Assembly (NCBI GenBank): GCA_022457065.1 | Contig: JAJGBQ010000005.1 | Span: 1,984,001 to 2,048,000 of the forward strand | Length of the DNA: 64,000 nucleotides | Source of the DNA: Curvularia sp. ZM96 | Taxonomy: Eukaryota > Ascomycota > Dothideomycetes > Pleosporales > Pleosporaceae | Reading direction: 5' to 3' | Part shown: positions 10,680-22,482 of the stretch, in pieces | How the letters are laid out: every line of letters begins with the position of its first letter | Numbering within the stretch: the first letter of the stretch is position 1 | Position numbers and translations under genes: made by a program | Notes under the pieces: model-generated | Database searches by the model: none | Seen by the model: only the letters and a program-made list of their open reading frames with translations | Told to the model about the DNA's origin: nothing

Positions 10680-12484
10680 TCAAACCGCCCATTGGCTGCG
10701 CCTTCTCAAGCTCGGTCCATATCGGTAAAGGACGTATGGAATAGGCACTGTGAGAACACTGAGACATCCAAGCAAGGTCAAAGTCCAATGCGTACCCAAG
10801 TTCCTGTACATAGGTATGCCCACCACGGTCATCCCACCAGCTGCAAGGTACCTAATCAAGGCGTTGAAGGTCAGCGCCGAGGCAGCATAGGCTTCGTAAC
10901 TGTCGATCATGTACATGTAAGCCGACATGAAGATACAAATGTTGCTGAATCCGACCAGAACCGATGCCACTAGGGGTGACCATATAGAAACGGATTTCTA
11001 GACCTCGTTAGAAAAACTACATCGGACATGTGGAAAACGTACATAGTCTGTCCAGCCCATCCAGAAGAGACCAATGGGCAATACAGGCGCTCCAACCATA
11101 GCAAAGAATAACCTCGACTCTCGATGGATCATCTTGCCGGATCCATCATCAAAGTCTTTCTTGAGTTGTTGGATAGTCCTGCGGTAGGCAATTGGAACCA
11201 GAAATGCCGAGGAGGCGATCCCGACAAACAAACCAAGGAAACAGATGTTGGAAAGGCCTTCATTAATGCCGTATGTTTCTGCGAAGATGAAGGGGTAGCT
11301 GAATCAACGTTAGCACTGCTTATGTATTCTGGCTTCTTCATGTTACGAGATACTTACCCATCCAGGAAAGTAAACAAAATGATGTACACAATCGTCAGAT
11401 AGACTGTAAACGCTACGACAATCGGTTGCGTGCAGAGCTGAAACGGCCGCAAGAAGCTTTTAGACATGAGATCACCTAGCGAACCGTGTGTTGCTTCTGC
11501 TGCCGTCATGAAGCGGTCGTTTCCTGTAAGTTTTCGAAAACATTTTGCTTTGTAGTGCAGAATGCGCGGAGCAAACGACTCTTTCTTGAAAAGTAAAATG
11601 AGTGTGAACACAGCACCGACCAGGATTAGTGTTATCCATTCAGACCACCTCCAATCGACGGATGGCTCGTAGCCGACGTAGGCACCTATAACCGGTCCTA
11701 CACAAATGTTAGTAAAGCGTCCAATGCACCATGTCGAATGGAACAAGAATGTCAAGAACTAACCGAATACTGGTCCCCCAAACGCGGGGATTGCGTACAA
11801 TGGGAGGGCAAAGGTTTTCTCAATCGGACTCCACATATCCCCCACTGTTCCTCCCGCCACGGTGAGCGGAGCGCTTGCGGAGAAGCCAGCTAGAAACCGG
11901 AAAGCGAGCTGCGCGCCATAGTTTGGTGCCAGTGCAGCGCCTAGGATCCAGCAGCCGAACACGAAGAGAGAAGCAAGGTAGACGATGTATCGTCCCAGGA
12001 GCTCGGAAAGAGGACTTAAGAGCAGCGCTCCAAGACCCATTCCGACAAGAAAGAGCGCGGTGGCCAAAGATTCAGCCACCTCTGAGACACCCAGCTCAGC
12101 AGTTGCGCTGGTCAATACGGCAGAGTCGATAGAAGACGCAACGGTTGCAACGAATGCGACGAGGCAAACAAGAAGGGTAGCCCCAACACGGTGAATTGTA
12201 GACCACTTCTTTGGATTGAACGGGTCATTGGGACCAGCCCAGTCAACCTGATAGTACATCTTGCCGTTACGATCCTGCACCAATGTAATGCCTGATATCC
12301 GTGTATACGGCTCACCCTTGCCTAGCTCATCAGACAAATCAAAGCCCCCCGACTCCTGTGCCTCTTCTGTTCTTGTTTGAGAATGCGTGGTCCCAGCTGG
12401 AAAACTGATAGGGAGCTCAGTCACCTGTTCGAGCTCCTGCTTCACATGGCGCTGGATATCCCGGTACTGCAGAAAGAATGCCAT
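10680..12484 (-). CDS. DHA1-type MFS transporter, 544 aa
   Basis: A major facilitator of the fungal DHA1 drug:H+ antiporter type (Flu1/Tpo1-like), expected in the plasma membrane with about 12 helices. Exons, in transcription order, are 12484-11764, 11697-11358, 11298-11043 and 10997-10680; introns are 66, 59, 59-range and 45 nt (the last has a TTCTAACG branch site). The cytosolic N-terminus leads into the family motif GPNDPFNPKKW, followed by hydrophobic helices. GALLLSPLSELLGRYIVY fits the loop 2-3 motif of the family, and FLDGYPFIFAETYGINEG spans the exon 2-3 junction. The ATG at 12484 (MAFFLQYRDIQ) is preferred; an in-frame ATG 69 nt upstream would add residues in a lysine-poor leader. 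The transported substrate cannot be told from the sequence. It lies 3' of a peptide transporter on the same strand. Confidence 0.9.
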
Positions 12485-13170
12485 TATGAAAAAAAAGGAA
12501 TGAGCTCTTAGACGAAAAAGAATGGATTTGCCTCGAACAAAGCTGAAAAGCACTGGGTCATGTATGTATTTTTAAGCAAATCGGGCTCCGAGATAAAATC
12601 GATCTCCGTGACGTCTCCGAGCCGCCATCGGCGGCATCGTCGAGACTCGGCTCCATGACAGTTATGCCACGCTGAAAAATGGGCCTTATCAAAAAGTTGT
12701 GCTCAAAAATGGCAGAGTGGGTCGGAATTATGGGTTTTTAGGAGACCATGGATCGCGCTAGGACCCTGATGATGACGCTAGGCCTAGAACCGAGCCCACA
12801 CTTTTTTCGGGAGAGCATCAGCTTGACGACGTCGTTGAAAGCTAGCCGCGGGCATAAGTTATTTCCGGAGCACGTGGGGGTGGGTATAATGCTTTCAACG
12901 TGTTGTCGTCGATATGAGCAAGCAAAGTCCAATCGCTTAGGTAGTTACACTTGTTGTACAAGGCACAGTAGATAGTGTAGGGTATGAGAATTTGGATTTT
13001 TTCAGTATATTAGGCAGAACCAACCGTGATAGCAATCATGACTACTTAGGACAGGATAACAGGCTCGAGCCAGCGAAGTATGGAAAATGGATCATGAAAG
13101 GTAGTAACCACCAAGGACCGATACCATGTCAGTCGCCACAAGCCTGCTGTGAGAACTTGAGAAACATTGA
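12485..13170. other. Intergenic, probable MFS promoter
   Basis: 686 bp between the MFS start and the POT stop. No gene or RNA recognised. Confidence 0.5.
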
Positions 13171-15222
13171 TTACGCTCTCTCGGCATTCTGGAGCTTTTC
13201 TGCAGCATACTCGGCGTTAGACTGGAACTCGCCTTCAGGAAGCTTATCGAGGCTCTCATCTTCCTTATCAAGCGACCTGAATGTCCATGCGAATCCGACA
13301 TAGCCGAGGAACGTGATGATCGCAATGGTCGTATACAACCATACTAGCAGTGGATCGTCCGCCAACGGCACAAAGGCTTGAGCAATGGCAGAAGAAAACG
13401 CGTGTGTGAACCAGAACATACCAGTCACAAGAGACCGCATGTTCTTGGGTGCTTTGGTGTAAGCGTATTCCAATCCAGTGATGGACGCGAAAATTTCGGA
13501 GAAGGCAATGAGGATGTATGCTGGGACCTGGACCCATACTGATAGATCCGGAGGCACGTCACAGCTGCTAGGGTAGCTACCACAAGGCGACTTTTGATAG
13601 ATGTAGTGCTGAATGACCGCAGCCACGACCATTGAAAGCATGGCGCAGATAAATCCGGCTTGGATCTTCTTCAGGGGTGAAAACTTGATGCCCCAATGAG
13701 CCAGTCTTGGGTAGATGACCTTGTCGAAAATGGGAATGGAGATCAAAAGCGTGAATGGGTTCAGGTTGTGGATAATGTCGTTTGGTACGCCGTTGAGCTT
13801 CATGGTCGATGCTTGGGAGACCAAGTTGTTTGTCCTAGATTGGAAAGACATAAGTCAGCGTACGTCTCATATACTTCATTAGGGTGGAGACAGACATTTG
13901 ACCGTACGGCAGCCAGAAGATTGGCAGCCAGAAGAAGACCTGGCATGCTTTGATACCGCGTCGGACCTCCTCAACCCACGCATCGTCAAAAGTCATCCAT
14001 GGCGGTCTGTTAGTGAGCTTGCTCGGCTTCGCACTGTCCCAAATGTTTGGATCGGACAAATTTTTCCATGTGCGCATAGGGTTAATAGAGAAGCGGCCCT
14101 TAAGGACAAGTCCATATACCCTCAAGGACTTGACCAGCACGTCACCCTGCGGGGGCTTCTTGACGTAATGCTTGCTGAATATAACCATCAAGAGTGGGCA
14201 GAAGACGAAGAGAATGGTCGGCAGGGTGAACGAAAGCCAGAATCCGACGTACTTCTCGGCGTACACTGCGAACGAGGTTAGCAGCTGTACTGCCTTTGCT
14301 GATAGCAACTTACCCATGGACACTTGACCAACCAATGCTCCTACATTAATCAAGAGGTAGTAACGCATGTAAACTCGAGAATAAGTAATACCAGGATCGA
14401 CAATGACCCGTTCTCCGCTCGGCTCAGTGCGGATGAATGCCCTGGGATGGCTGGCCTCATATTGCTCCGCGATGAGCGGCGAAATACAACATTTGAAGAA
14501 TCCAACACCGGTACCGAAAAGGATTAGACCGAGGATGAAAGATGCAAGAGCTCCGTTCGGATTTGGTCCCATAACCTGAGGTATGGCAGCGATGATGATC
14601 AGGATATGTCCTAGTGTAGCAACAAAGATGGCAAAGTAGATCGTCTTGAATTTGCCCCAGTACTCGTCTGCAACCCAGCCACCTAAAGCCGTGTTAATGA
14701 CGAATCTGAAATGTACTGTATAGGGATACTTACCAACCAAAGGCATAATGTACGAAAAGAAAGAGTTGAATTGAACCAGACCAGTACTGGCACGCTGACC
14801 CATTCCCAATGCACCCGGTTGGCCATCACCAGCGGCGCCAGCTTCGGGAAATGGCCCAGTCGTAGGCAGGTCTTGCTGGATGAAATTCACAAAGACCGCA
14901 GTTGTGCCGTAGTAAGCAAAACGCTCACACATTTCGACAACGCCGATAACGTAAACTGAAGTAGTGTCAGTAATTAGTCGAGTTTTTAGAGGCGCCTGCT
15001 AAGAATGTGCATACTCATCCAGTTGACCTTTCCATACACTCGGCGAAGGGTCGCCCACTCTTCATCGGTAGGGTACTCTTCGCCATTCGGGCCGCGAAGG
15101 CCTTCCGAGGTATTTACAACGTCGCCATTTTTCTCCAAACTTGCATCTCGCACGCTATTCTCGACGGCGGGTGTATGTGCCAGGGCGGCATCCACAATCT
15201 CAAGGTTGGCACCGGAAGACAT
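13171..15222 (-). CDS. POT/PTR2-family oligopeptide transporter, 610 aa
   Basis: A proton-coupled di/tripeptide importer of the plasma membrane, orthologous in type to yeast Ptr2. Exons are 15222-15015, 14955-14734, 14682-14314, 14265-13896 and 13834-13171, with introns of 48-61 nt. The joined sequence gives YVIGVVEMCERFAYYG, then PLVGGWVADEYWGKFKTIY (the PTR signature, split by intron 2), and PYGQMTNNLVSQASTMKLNG over intron 4. The last intron uses a weaker GTCTGT donor, chosen because it alone gives the conserved reading. The hydrophilic N-terminus (about 80 residues) precedes the first helix, and the C-terminus ends in a charged tail. Length matches fungal PTR2 proteins. Nitrogen regulation is likely from family knowledge only. 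Confidence 0.93.
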
Positions 15223-16975
15223 TGTGGGCGGTGTCGAGAGGCGAACCTCGATACTTTGCAGGGGACTATACTAGTTATTTAAGTAATTTGCAACATAATC
15301 CTTCAATTTATGAGCTGCCCCATTTAGCAAAGTGGTGTGAACAGTACAGACTTTGAGACCTTTCTGGGCACCAGATGAATGGCCCAGGATCCTGCCCGCC
15401 CAGAGATAGGCATTAGTAAAGAAAGCACATCAAGTTTCCAGAATTGATTTGAACACCGAAAAATACGGGAGATTGCCTGTATGATTGGTGCCGAGTAATA
15501 CTAAGAACTAGAGTCTTCTTGGACGTCTGGTGTTGGCTCTTGGCAAACATTGCCGTGCTAGGCCAAGCGCAAAAGACCCAATTGCATGTACGGGTTAGAT
15601 AGTTTGCCGTGCCACCTGATAACAGTTTAGGGTTTCGCGGTGGAAAGCATTTTGGTTCCAAGCATGTCTTGACCAAGCCAAAACCGACACCTTCCTGATC
15701 AAGCACGATAGGTGTCTTGGGGCGGAGAGTCCAAGACCTGACCATAAGACCTAGGGTTGCCGCTCCTGTTGTTTCTTGGAGGGCGCACGCGACCTCGCCG
15801 CAAAGCCACCTAACAGTAAATGGTGCTCATGTTAGTCGTAAAGACTGAAGTCAGAATGGCAGCAGGGGATGGTTTCAGCAGTCCAAATCAGACGTCGAAT
15901 AGGTGTTCAAAACGAAGACATGTGATCAAGAGTGAATGTTATGAAGCGGAGTGATGTTGCGGCGCAAAAAGAACGAGTGCGGCCGATCCTGGGAGCGCCA
16001 AGTGCACCCCGCCCCAACTATCACACCGCGCTGAACTGTACCTACTCTGTGCCACTTTATTCTCACCGAATCGACACTGAGTTGGGATACTGGCCCGAAA
16101 TCAGCCATCAGTGCAATCTATTCACCGGCTTACGAAAGGAAACCCTCGGTTTCAGTCGGATACACAACGTTCAAATATTTGCAGCAAGACGATAAACATT
16201 ACCGAGGAATCATTAGCAAAAGAGGGCTTGGAGTCAAAGCCGTCGTTTCTGAGAAGCTACTTGAGAATGCAAACGATGTGCTGAAACGTGGGTTTGCTGA
16301 AGATTCACTGTAGTCCTGCTAGTCACACATTCGAGCTTATCGGGACCGATGTCGATTTACTGGAGGAGCCCAAGGTCTAGCTGTGACCGCATTCACAGCC
16401 AGACAATCGCACTTCTTCTGGAAATGGCGTTTCTGTGAATTGGACGAATACAATTACATGAAAACGTTTCCACCAAGACGTTCACAATGCCTGATTTCTT
16501 TGTTCTACTGGATGATTCACAATACAAGTCCTCAGTGGCACGTAGCGCTCACAATGCTCTTCCTGCGGCCATCTGCGACCTGTCATATATAAATACTGAC
16601 ACTTTCTTTGTCCTCTTATTCATTTTTTGTTCACAACTGCAGCGCAGTTCACATGGTTCTTATGTTCAAAGTATAGTTTGATTTCACCACTGAGCTCACG
16701 GAACTCCCTTTCATCTATCACTAGTAGCCAATGCAGCGTGTAACCATTTATTATAGTCTCAGCTGCTAATTCCTTTGGATAGTACTATCCTCAACTCAAC
16801 GGCATGAAACAAACGCTCTACTCGGTCATTGCTTGTGTACCGATTTAGCGTCCATGCTGGAAAGTATCGACCTCCTCGTATCACTATTACTTCCTCTCTT
16901 ATCGGCTCTCAGATAAACTGTCTACTGGAACTTGGGACTAGTTCTTGGTTATTTGGTGCATTCCATGTTCCAAGG
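15223..16975. other. Intergenic, no gene supported
   Basis: 1.75 kb between divergent genes. Short open frames on both strands have no recognisable domain. An in-frame upstream ATG at 16829 could lengthen the next protein. Confidence 0.45.
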
Positions 16976-17728
16976 ATGTCTAACCAACCCCGGCCGCTTT
17001 CCTATTTATATAGGTCTTTCGCTGCAGATATGCGCACTATGAATCAGAATCACCTCGACATGCCTGATCCGAACTACTTTGTTCGTTCGACGGTATCAAG
17101 AGGCAGTGGAAGGCATTCATTCCATCCACCCCAGCTTGTAGCCCAGTCACCACCATACCCATTGTATGATGAGGACGAAGGTATGAGCTCAGAACAAGTG
17201 GTACATAGTTCCCGCAGCATGTCTCTCCGTCAGCCAACAGCAGAAGACTTTTTGCCAAAACGACGCTCGCCTCCATCGCGACGCTCACTACCACCCCAAC
17301 CAGTAGAAGAGTACCATTCTGATCAGAATTATCCAGTGGTTGTGCCAGACTCGCAAGAGGATTCCCGTCAACAGCATGATAATCATACCACTAACCCTCA
17401 ACTTACCAACCCGGACACACACAAGTCCAAGCGTCGTTCAAAGGACTCTGCTCACAACTCTCGTCGCAGATCCGGACTTGGGACGGCAAATGAATACTCT
17501 CAGCCTGAACGTCGTCCAACCTCAAAAGCGACGTCAGGATCTTCCGAGGCAACATCTTTACGGCGGCGTAGACGCGTCCAATCCATTGGTAGCGATACAT
17601 ACCAGCCAACTCTTGGAGGCTTGCACAAGATTTCGGACCTGAAACGCAAAGATTCAAAGTGCGATAGAGTTAAACGTGCTATGAGTAAGTTGAATCCGCT
17701 CAGGCGTCAGCGACGATCCTGGGGGTAA
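16976..17728 (+). CDS. Unrecognised basic low-complexity protein, about 250 aa
   Basis: A single-exon frame starting MSNQPRPLSYLYRSFAAD. It is rich in Ser, Arg, Pro and Gln, without hydrophobic helices, so probably disordered. Visible features are an acidic patch LYDEDEG, a Pro/Arg/Ser segment with PPSRRSLPPQP, clusters of basic residues such as KSKRRSK and SLRRRRRVQS, and a very basic tail ending LNPLRRQRRSWG. The basic clusters could act in nuclear import or nucleic-acid binding, which is inference. The frame stays open to an ATG at 16829; I prefer the ATG at 16976 because the intervening residues do not resemble the rest. I do not recognise a family. It may be lineage-specific. Confidence 0.5.
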   Translation: MSNQPRPLSYLYRSFAADMRTMNQNHLDMPDPNYFVRSTVSRGSGRHSFHPPQLVAQSPPYPLYDEDEGMSSEQVVHSSRSMSLRQPTAEDFLPKRRSPPSRRSLPPQPVEEYHSDQNYPVVVPDSQEDSRQQHDNHTTNPQLTNPDTHKSKRRSKDSAHNSRRRSGLGTANEYSQPERRPTSKATSGSSEATSLRRRRRVQSIGSDTYQPTLGGLHKISDLKRKDSKCDRVKRAMSKLNPLRRQRRSWG

Positions 17729-18851
17729 ATCGAGGTGAGAGATGGTTGTAGTCTTGATCGTTTTGTTTCAGCATGACCAGTAGGTATCTGTGTGTAGTTT
17801 GGCGGCTAGATGGTGGCAGGATCAAGGCGTTGGGAGTTGGGAATGGAGCAATGCTGCCGAACTGGTTGTGTAGAGGTCACGCTAACATACATAAAAATCC
17901 AAAATTCGATAATACGCACATGGAAGATATTGATTTGTCGAATCTGATCTTAGAATACTGTGACCTTGTGCTGTGAAACTCTAGCGATATGAAGCCCTCG
18001 TCAACATGACTCCAACTCGAGCGGGTCTTCCTCAGTCTTTATTGCGCCCTTCCTTAAAAGAGCTCACAGAGGGATGTTGCAAGTATCATGCGAATGGCAG
18101 GTTGGCATGACACGTCTAGTTACACAATTTGGACTGATACACCTTCACTAAGCACACGAGCAATATCCAAGATAACAATAGAAATGGTCGAGCGGTAACA
18201 TCTCGCACAGTTGCTTGAAGAAAGAAGCCAGATACCGACGGAAAACTCAACACAGTGCTGCGTCGAAATGCAAATCCCCCGCCTGCCGCTATCAGCATCC
18301 TCTTTCTTTCACACCCATCACGCTCCCATCTCACATCATCACCTCACAAGTTCTCTTGGCACCCGAATCTACCCATCGCCAATTCCATGATTAATCCCTC
18401 AGTGCAACACTCTCTGCAGCCACTGCTACCCTCACCCGCCAGTTGCATTCACAATACCGCCCTTTGTTTCGTCAGCTGGCCTAGACCTGCGATACGACGT
18501 GCGGCTGAACAAGCCAAGCGTTCCTCCCCCGCTCCACTATACCCAGGGCGAAAAATAGCATAGACTAACCCTAGAATCACTGCGTTAAAAGCGATACCAT
18601 GTGCCGTCTATAGTTTTTCTTTTTCGGAGTCATTTAGCCTTTGTACAAGTTTTCCTACAGCCTCTTGTTACAAGCGCTTTCAAGTTCCTTGTGAAATTTG
18701 TCTCTGCAAGTTAGGTAGCTACGGCTAGGGCGCCAGCGCCGCATATTGGAAGCTTGTCACAAAACAGCTCAATTCCCTTTGCCTTGCTCTCGTCATCTAG
18801 AATCAAGAAACAGAAGAAAGAGAAGGAGAAGAAAAAAACACCACTCTAAAA
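17729..18851. other. Intergenic, no gene seen
   Basis: 1.1 kb between two plus-strand genes. The last 80 bases before the hydrolase are A/G-rich. Confidence 0.5.
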
Positions 18852-20028
18852 ATGCCCTTCGGACCTTTCATCCTCCAATGGCGCGCCCCTTCGCCCAATC
18901 CACCCGCGCCTAACCCCCTCCCTAACGGCATATCACGCTCGTACATCCAGACTCCCTCTGGCCCTCTTGAACTCCTCTCCGCCGTACCCACCACCCCATC
19001 CGACAAACCTCCCCTCTTCTTTGCCCACGGCGGCTTCGGCTGCGCCTCTGTCTGGCTCAACTACCTCCTCTTCTTCAGTGCGCGCGGCTACCCGTGCTAT
19101 GCGGTGAGCTACCGCGGGCACGGCGGGAGCTGGTATCCTGGGTTTTGGCGCATGTATTTCACGCCGAGAAGTAGGATTGCAGAGGACCTGGTTGCGGGGA
19201 TTGAGGAGGTGGAGAGGAGGGAATCAGAGAGGAGGAAGATAGCGGAGAAGGTCAGGGTTGTGTTGATTGCTCATTCGGCGGGGGGTGCGTTGGGTCAATG
19301 GGTATTGGGGAAGGGTTTGGTCAAGGTGCAGGGGTTCTGCATGTTTGCTGCTGTGCCGGGATTTGGGTCGTGAGTTCTCTATTTCTTTTTCTTCGTTTTT
19401 TTTTCATTGCTCGTATGTTGGAATAAATTGGAGCGCAACTAATAAAGATAGATGGTCGTGCTACAAGTTCTGGGCTGCTTCGGCTCCTTTGAACTATTTC
19501 TACCGTCTCTTTCATCCGAGATATATACTTGCAACGACCAAGCAGGTTCGGGATCCGTTCTTCACTCAGTCGACGCCAACGCCGGTTGTCAAGGCCCTGG
19601 AGCGCATCCTCAGCCCATACGAGTCTATGCTCTGGCCTGTTCAAGCACTCACTCCAATCGTCACGGGCCCCGACGTCATCCAATCCATCACAGGCTGGAA
19701 ACCACGACAGCAAAAGCAAGGTACGGAGAAAAAAATAAGTGTTGCACCGAGGCTCTTCGTCCTTGCGGCCGAGTTTGATGTTCTCTGCACACCGTCCATC
19801 TTGCGGGATGCTGCATACCGATATCGTACTGCATTCCAGGACTCGGTCAGATTGAGGAAGCTAGATGGGATCTCCGAGCACACTGGCCATCCTGAGGACG
19901 ACAAGAGTGAAGAATCCAACGGCGTGAGATTTGAAATTGTCAAGGGAGTAGCCCACCATTTGCAGAACCATGTCGAGTGGGAAAAGGGCGCTGAGGTGGT
20001 GCTTGACTGGGTGGAAGAGCTTGATTGA
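18852..20028 (+). CDS. Alpha/beta-hydrolase fold protein, 364 aa
   Basis: A serine hydrolase of the lipase/esterase-like alpha/beta fold. Exons are 18852-19369 and 19452-20028; the intron (82 nt, GTGAGT...TAG) joins GFGS to WSCYKFW. Motifs are the oxyanion-hole HGGFG (59-63), SYRGHGGS in the second strand region, the nucleophile elbow AHSAGG (Ser142), a candidate acid in LAAEFDVLCTP, and a candidate catalytic His in VKGVAHHLQNH near 341-342. There is no signal peptide or membrane helix, so a cytosolic enzyme is likely. An R/E-rich segment (about 119-134) lies just before the nucleophile strand. The substrate is unknown. Confidence 0.88.
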
Positions 20029-20789
20029 GATTCCGCATTCAGCACCAGTAGCCTGCCATTCTAGCAGCACCCCAACCCTATTCAGAGGACTCGACCTTTT
20101 TGAGCACAACACCCACTTTTTTTAGTTGACTGTGCCAGCAAGCCGATGTATAACATAAATGAACACCCCTCAAATTTTTAGCCATATCGCTCCTCTAGAA
20201 ATTGCTTTTCGAACCGACTGTTTTATGTAAGTGAAATTATGACATGCAAAAAGTGACCTGTGCTATCTTTTCCATGTTTCTCTGGCAGATGGCATCCGAT
20301 AAATGGGCAAAAATGCACACAAAAGTCCAGTCAAAAACAAAAACATACGACAGCGGGGATTCGCCAGTGGTCACCCACCTGACTACTAGTCCGCCGGTCT
20401 TCAGCTTAAGTACCGGAGATCGAACGGGATCCGCTGAATGTCTGAAGCCTATGGTCGTATGTATTAGACCTACGTTGCTGTGTATGTTATGTTCTTGAGG
20501 GTTAGGTCGGAAGAGAGAACCAAGCCGGGCCAGTCCATGGATGTCACTCTGCAACTCGATCTGCGACGAACCACAGTATTCAAAAAAGGACCGCATTAGA
20601 CCTGGAGTGTGAGAAATATTTGTATTCTGGTATTCAAATGATGCTGCCGTAATTGCGCATTCCCTATTTCAGATCACTATTAGATCCATTTTGCACAACG
20701 CAAATCCATGCAATGTAGAGACCAAGTCAACCAGACTAGATCGAGCGTGCTTTGTGGGAGAGTTCCAGGTTTGTGGAGACAGATGCCTC
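20029..20789. other. Intergenic between convergent genes
   Basis: 761 bp with the 3' ends of the hydrolase and thioredoxin genes facing each other. No gene recognised. Confidence 0.5.
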
Positions 20790-21412
20790 CTAGTAGTTGG
20801 ACTGGATGGCAGCCTCGAGTGCCTTGGGGTTGGCACCGACGACCTCGCTGATCTTGTCACCGCCCTTGAACAGAAGGAAGGTGGGCATGGCGCGGATACC
20901 GAGCTCCTGGGCAACGTCGGGGACCTCGTCGACGTCGAGCTTGAAGAAGCGTGCGTTGGGGTACTTCTCAGAAAGCCTAGGGCGGCGTTAGCTGCGCAGC
21001 CTTGTGTTTGTGGACAATGGGGAAAACTCACTTGACAACCTGAGGAGCAATCACCTTGCAAGGACCGCACCATGTCGCGAAGCAGTCAAGGACCATGAGG
21101 GTCTCCTTGTCGTTGACCGCAGCCTCGAAGTCGGTCTTGCTACAAGTTGAATAGCGTCAGCTGCGCCCACCACTTATGACGTCGCCCGTGTCGCTCGAGA
21201 CGCGAGAGATGCTGTAGGTAGAGAACTTACTTTAGGAGGTTGTGGACGCCCTGCTTGGTTTCTTCGCTCATTCTGGCGGTGTTTGAGAAGAAGCGCGGGG
21301 TGAAGAGTGGACGGTAGAGGTTTGTGGTCGAGGTGGGGTTGAGGGGAGCTGTTTGCAGACGCGCAGATGTAAGCAGTGTTCTGGCGACCCTGAACGACGA
21401 CGGCGCGAACAT
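20790..21412 (-). CDS. Thioredoxin with N-terminal mitochondrial-type presequence, 158 aa
   Basis: A dithiol-disulfide oxidoreductase. Exons are 21412-21231, 21139-21032 and 20976-20790; introns are 91 and 55 nt, the second with a GCTAACG branch site. The active site ATWCGPCK lies in exon 2, followed by VIAPQVVKLSEKYP and the cis-proline segment RAMPTFLLFKGG. The first 47 residues (MFAPSSFRVARTLL ... PRFFSNTAR) are Arg/Ser-rich without acidic residues and end in a motif like a mitochondrial processing site. Met48 (21271-21269, MSEETKQG) starts a 111-residue protein of ordinary cytosolic thioredoxin size. Either two isoforms arise from two starts, or only the long, imported form is made; the sequence alone does not decide. 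Confidence 0.94.
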
Positions 21413-22482
21413 AATATATGCAGACAAAGTAAGGGAGACAAGAAGGGAAAGGTGATTTCAAATGCTGGGGACGATGGAACGAGCTGGCCGCCGTTGCCGA
21501 TTACAAGACTAATACGGGTCTATTTTTTTCGGCAAAGCCCTCGGAGTCCCTGCGCAAACACTGTATAACAGCGGCAGTGATGGTCCGAGGAGGGCGGCGG
21601 GGAGGCAAACAGGAATGGGGCGGGGGCTGCTTACAGTGCAAAGCTGATGAGTGTATTTGTGATGGCAGGAGAGGTAGCGCTTCTCGGGGTTTCTTGGAGA
21701 TAGCGTCGAGCGCGATGATAAAGGCGGCGGATTACTGTACACAGGGCGGCTGGAGGGGCTACGGCGATGGATGACGTGCTTGGCCGACCACCCGGTTTGC
21801 CCCGCCAGGGTCCTCTTGCCTGGTTCGGCGGACAGATACGACGTCAAATTCGCTCCACTCATCAAACAGCTACTGTGAGTAGTCGGGGTAAAAAAAGCTA
21901 ATAGTACAGCTCGTCTTTAAAATTACAATCTTTTCAAAGCGAAAAGAACCATCGACACGGCGTCATCGTGACGCCAGGTCTATCTTGTCTGCTAAAATGA
22001 CCTCCTTGGTCCCCTGTACCTAAAATACAAAAAAGCTGGCGGCTCTAAAAAAAAAAGACCAGGCTAAGCAGCCCGAGTCCAAGCTCTGCCAATGCTCAGA
22101 AATTAATAATTACAAACCAACATGGCAATCCATAAGGAGGGTATCACAGAAGCCGACCATAGCTGCTTGTGCTATCACACGCCAAAAGCAATCATGAAAC
22201 AAAATACAAACGCCACGCTATGCAATCTGCAACCAGCAGTTCAGACCCACGCAGCGTCCTGAGCCAGAGCTTTTGCCCATCCGAGAGATTTCTTGATTCA
22301 CCAACCGCATGCAGCCAAGCCAAAAAGGGACGAAAAGACAAGAGACAGTCAAGGAAATGGAAAGGAGTGACTTGGTGAGTAATGTGCGTGAATAAAGGAA
22401 ACAACAAAATGAATGGCGTGGCGTGGCATGCATGCGTGTTGAGAGAAATCAAGGAAAGCTCTGCAAAACAGGTGTCTTGCTC
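21413..22482. other. Intergenic, no gene seen
   Basis: 1.07 kb upstream of thioredoxin and downstream of the large disordered protein gene. The part nearest 22482 is likely 3' UTR of that gene. Confidence 0.5.

Noticed and set aside
21413..21427. Longer thioredoxin start
   Set aside because: The codon at 21427 is TTG; the first ATG is at 21412.
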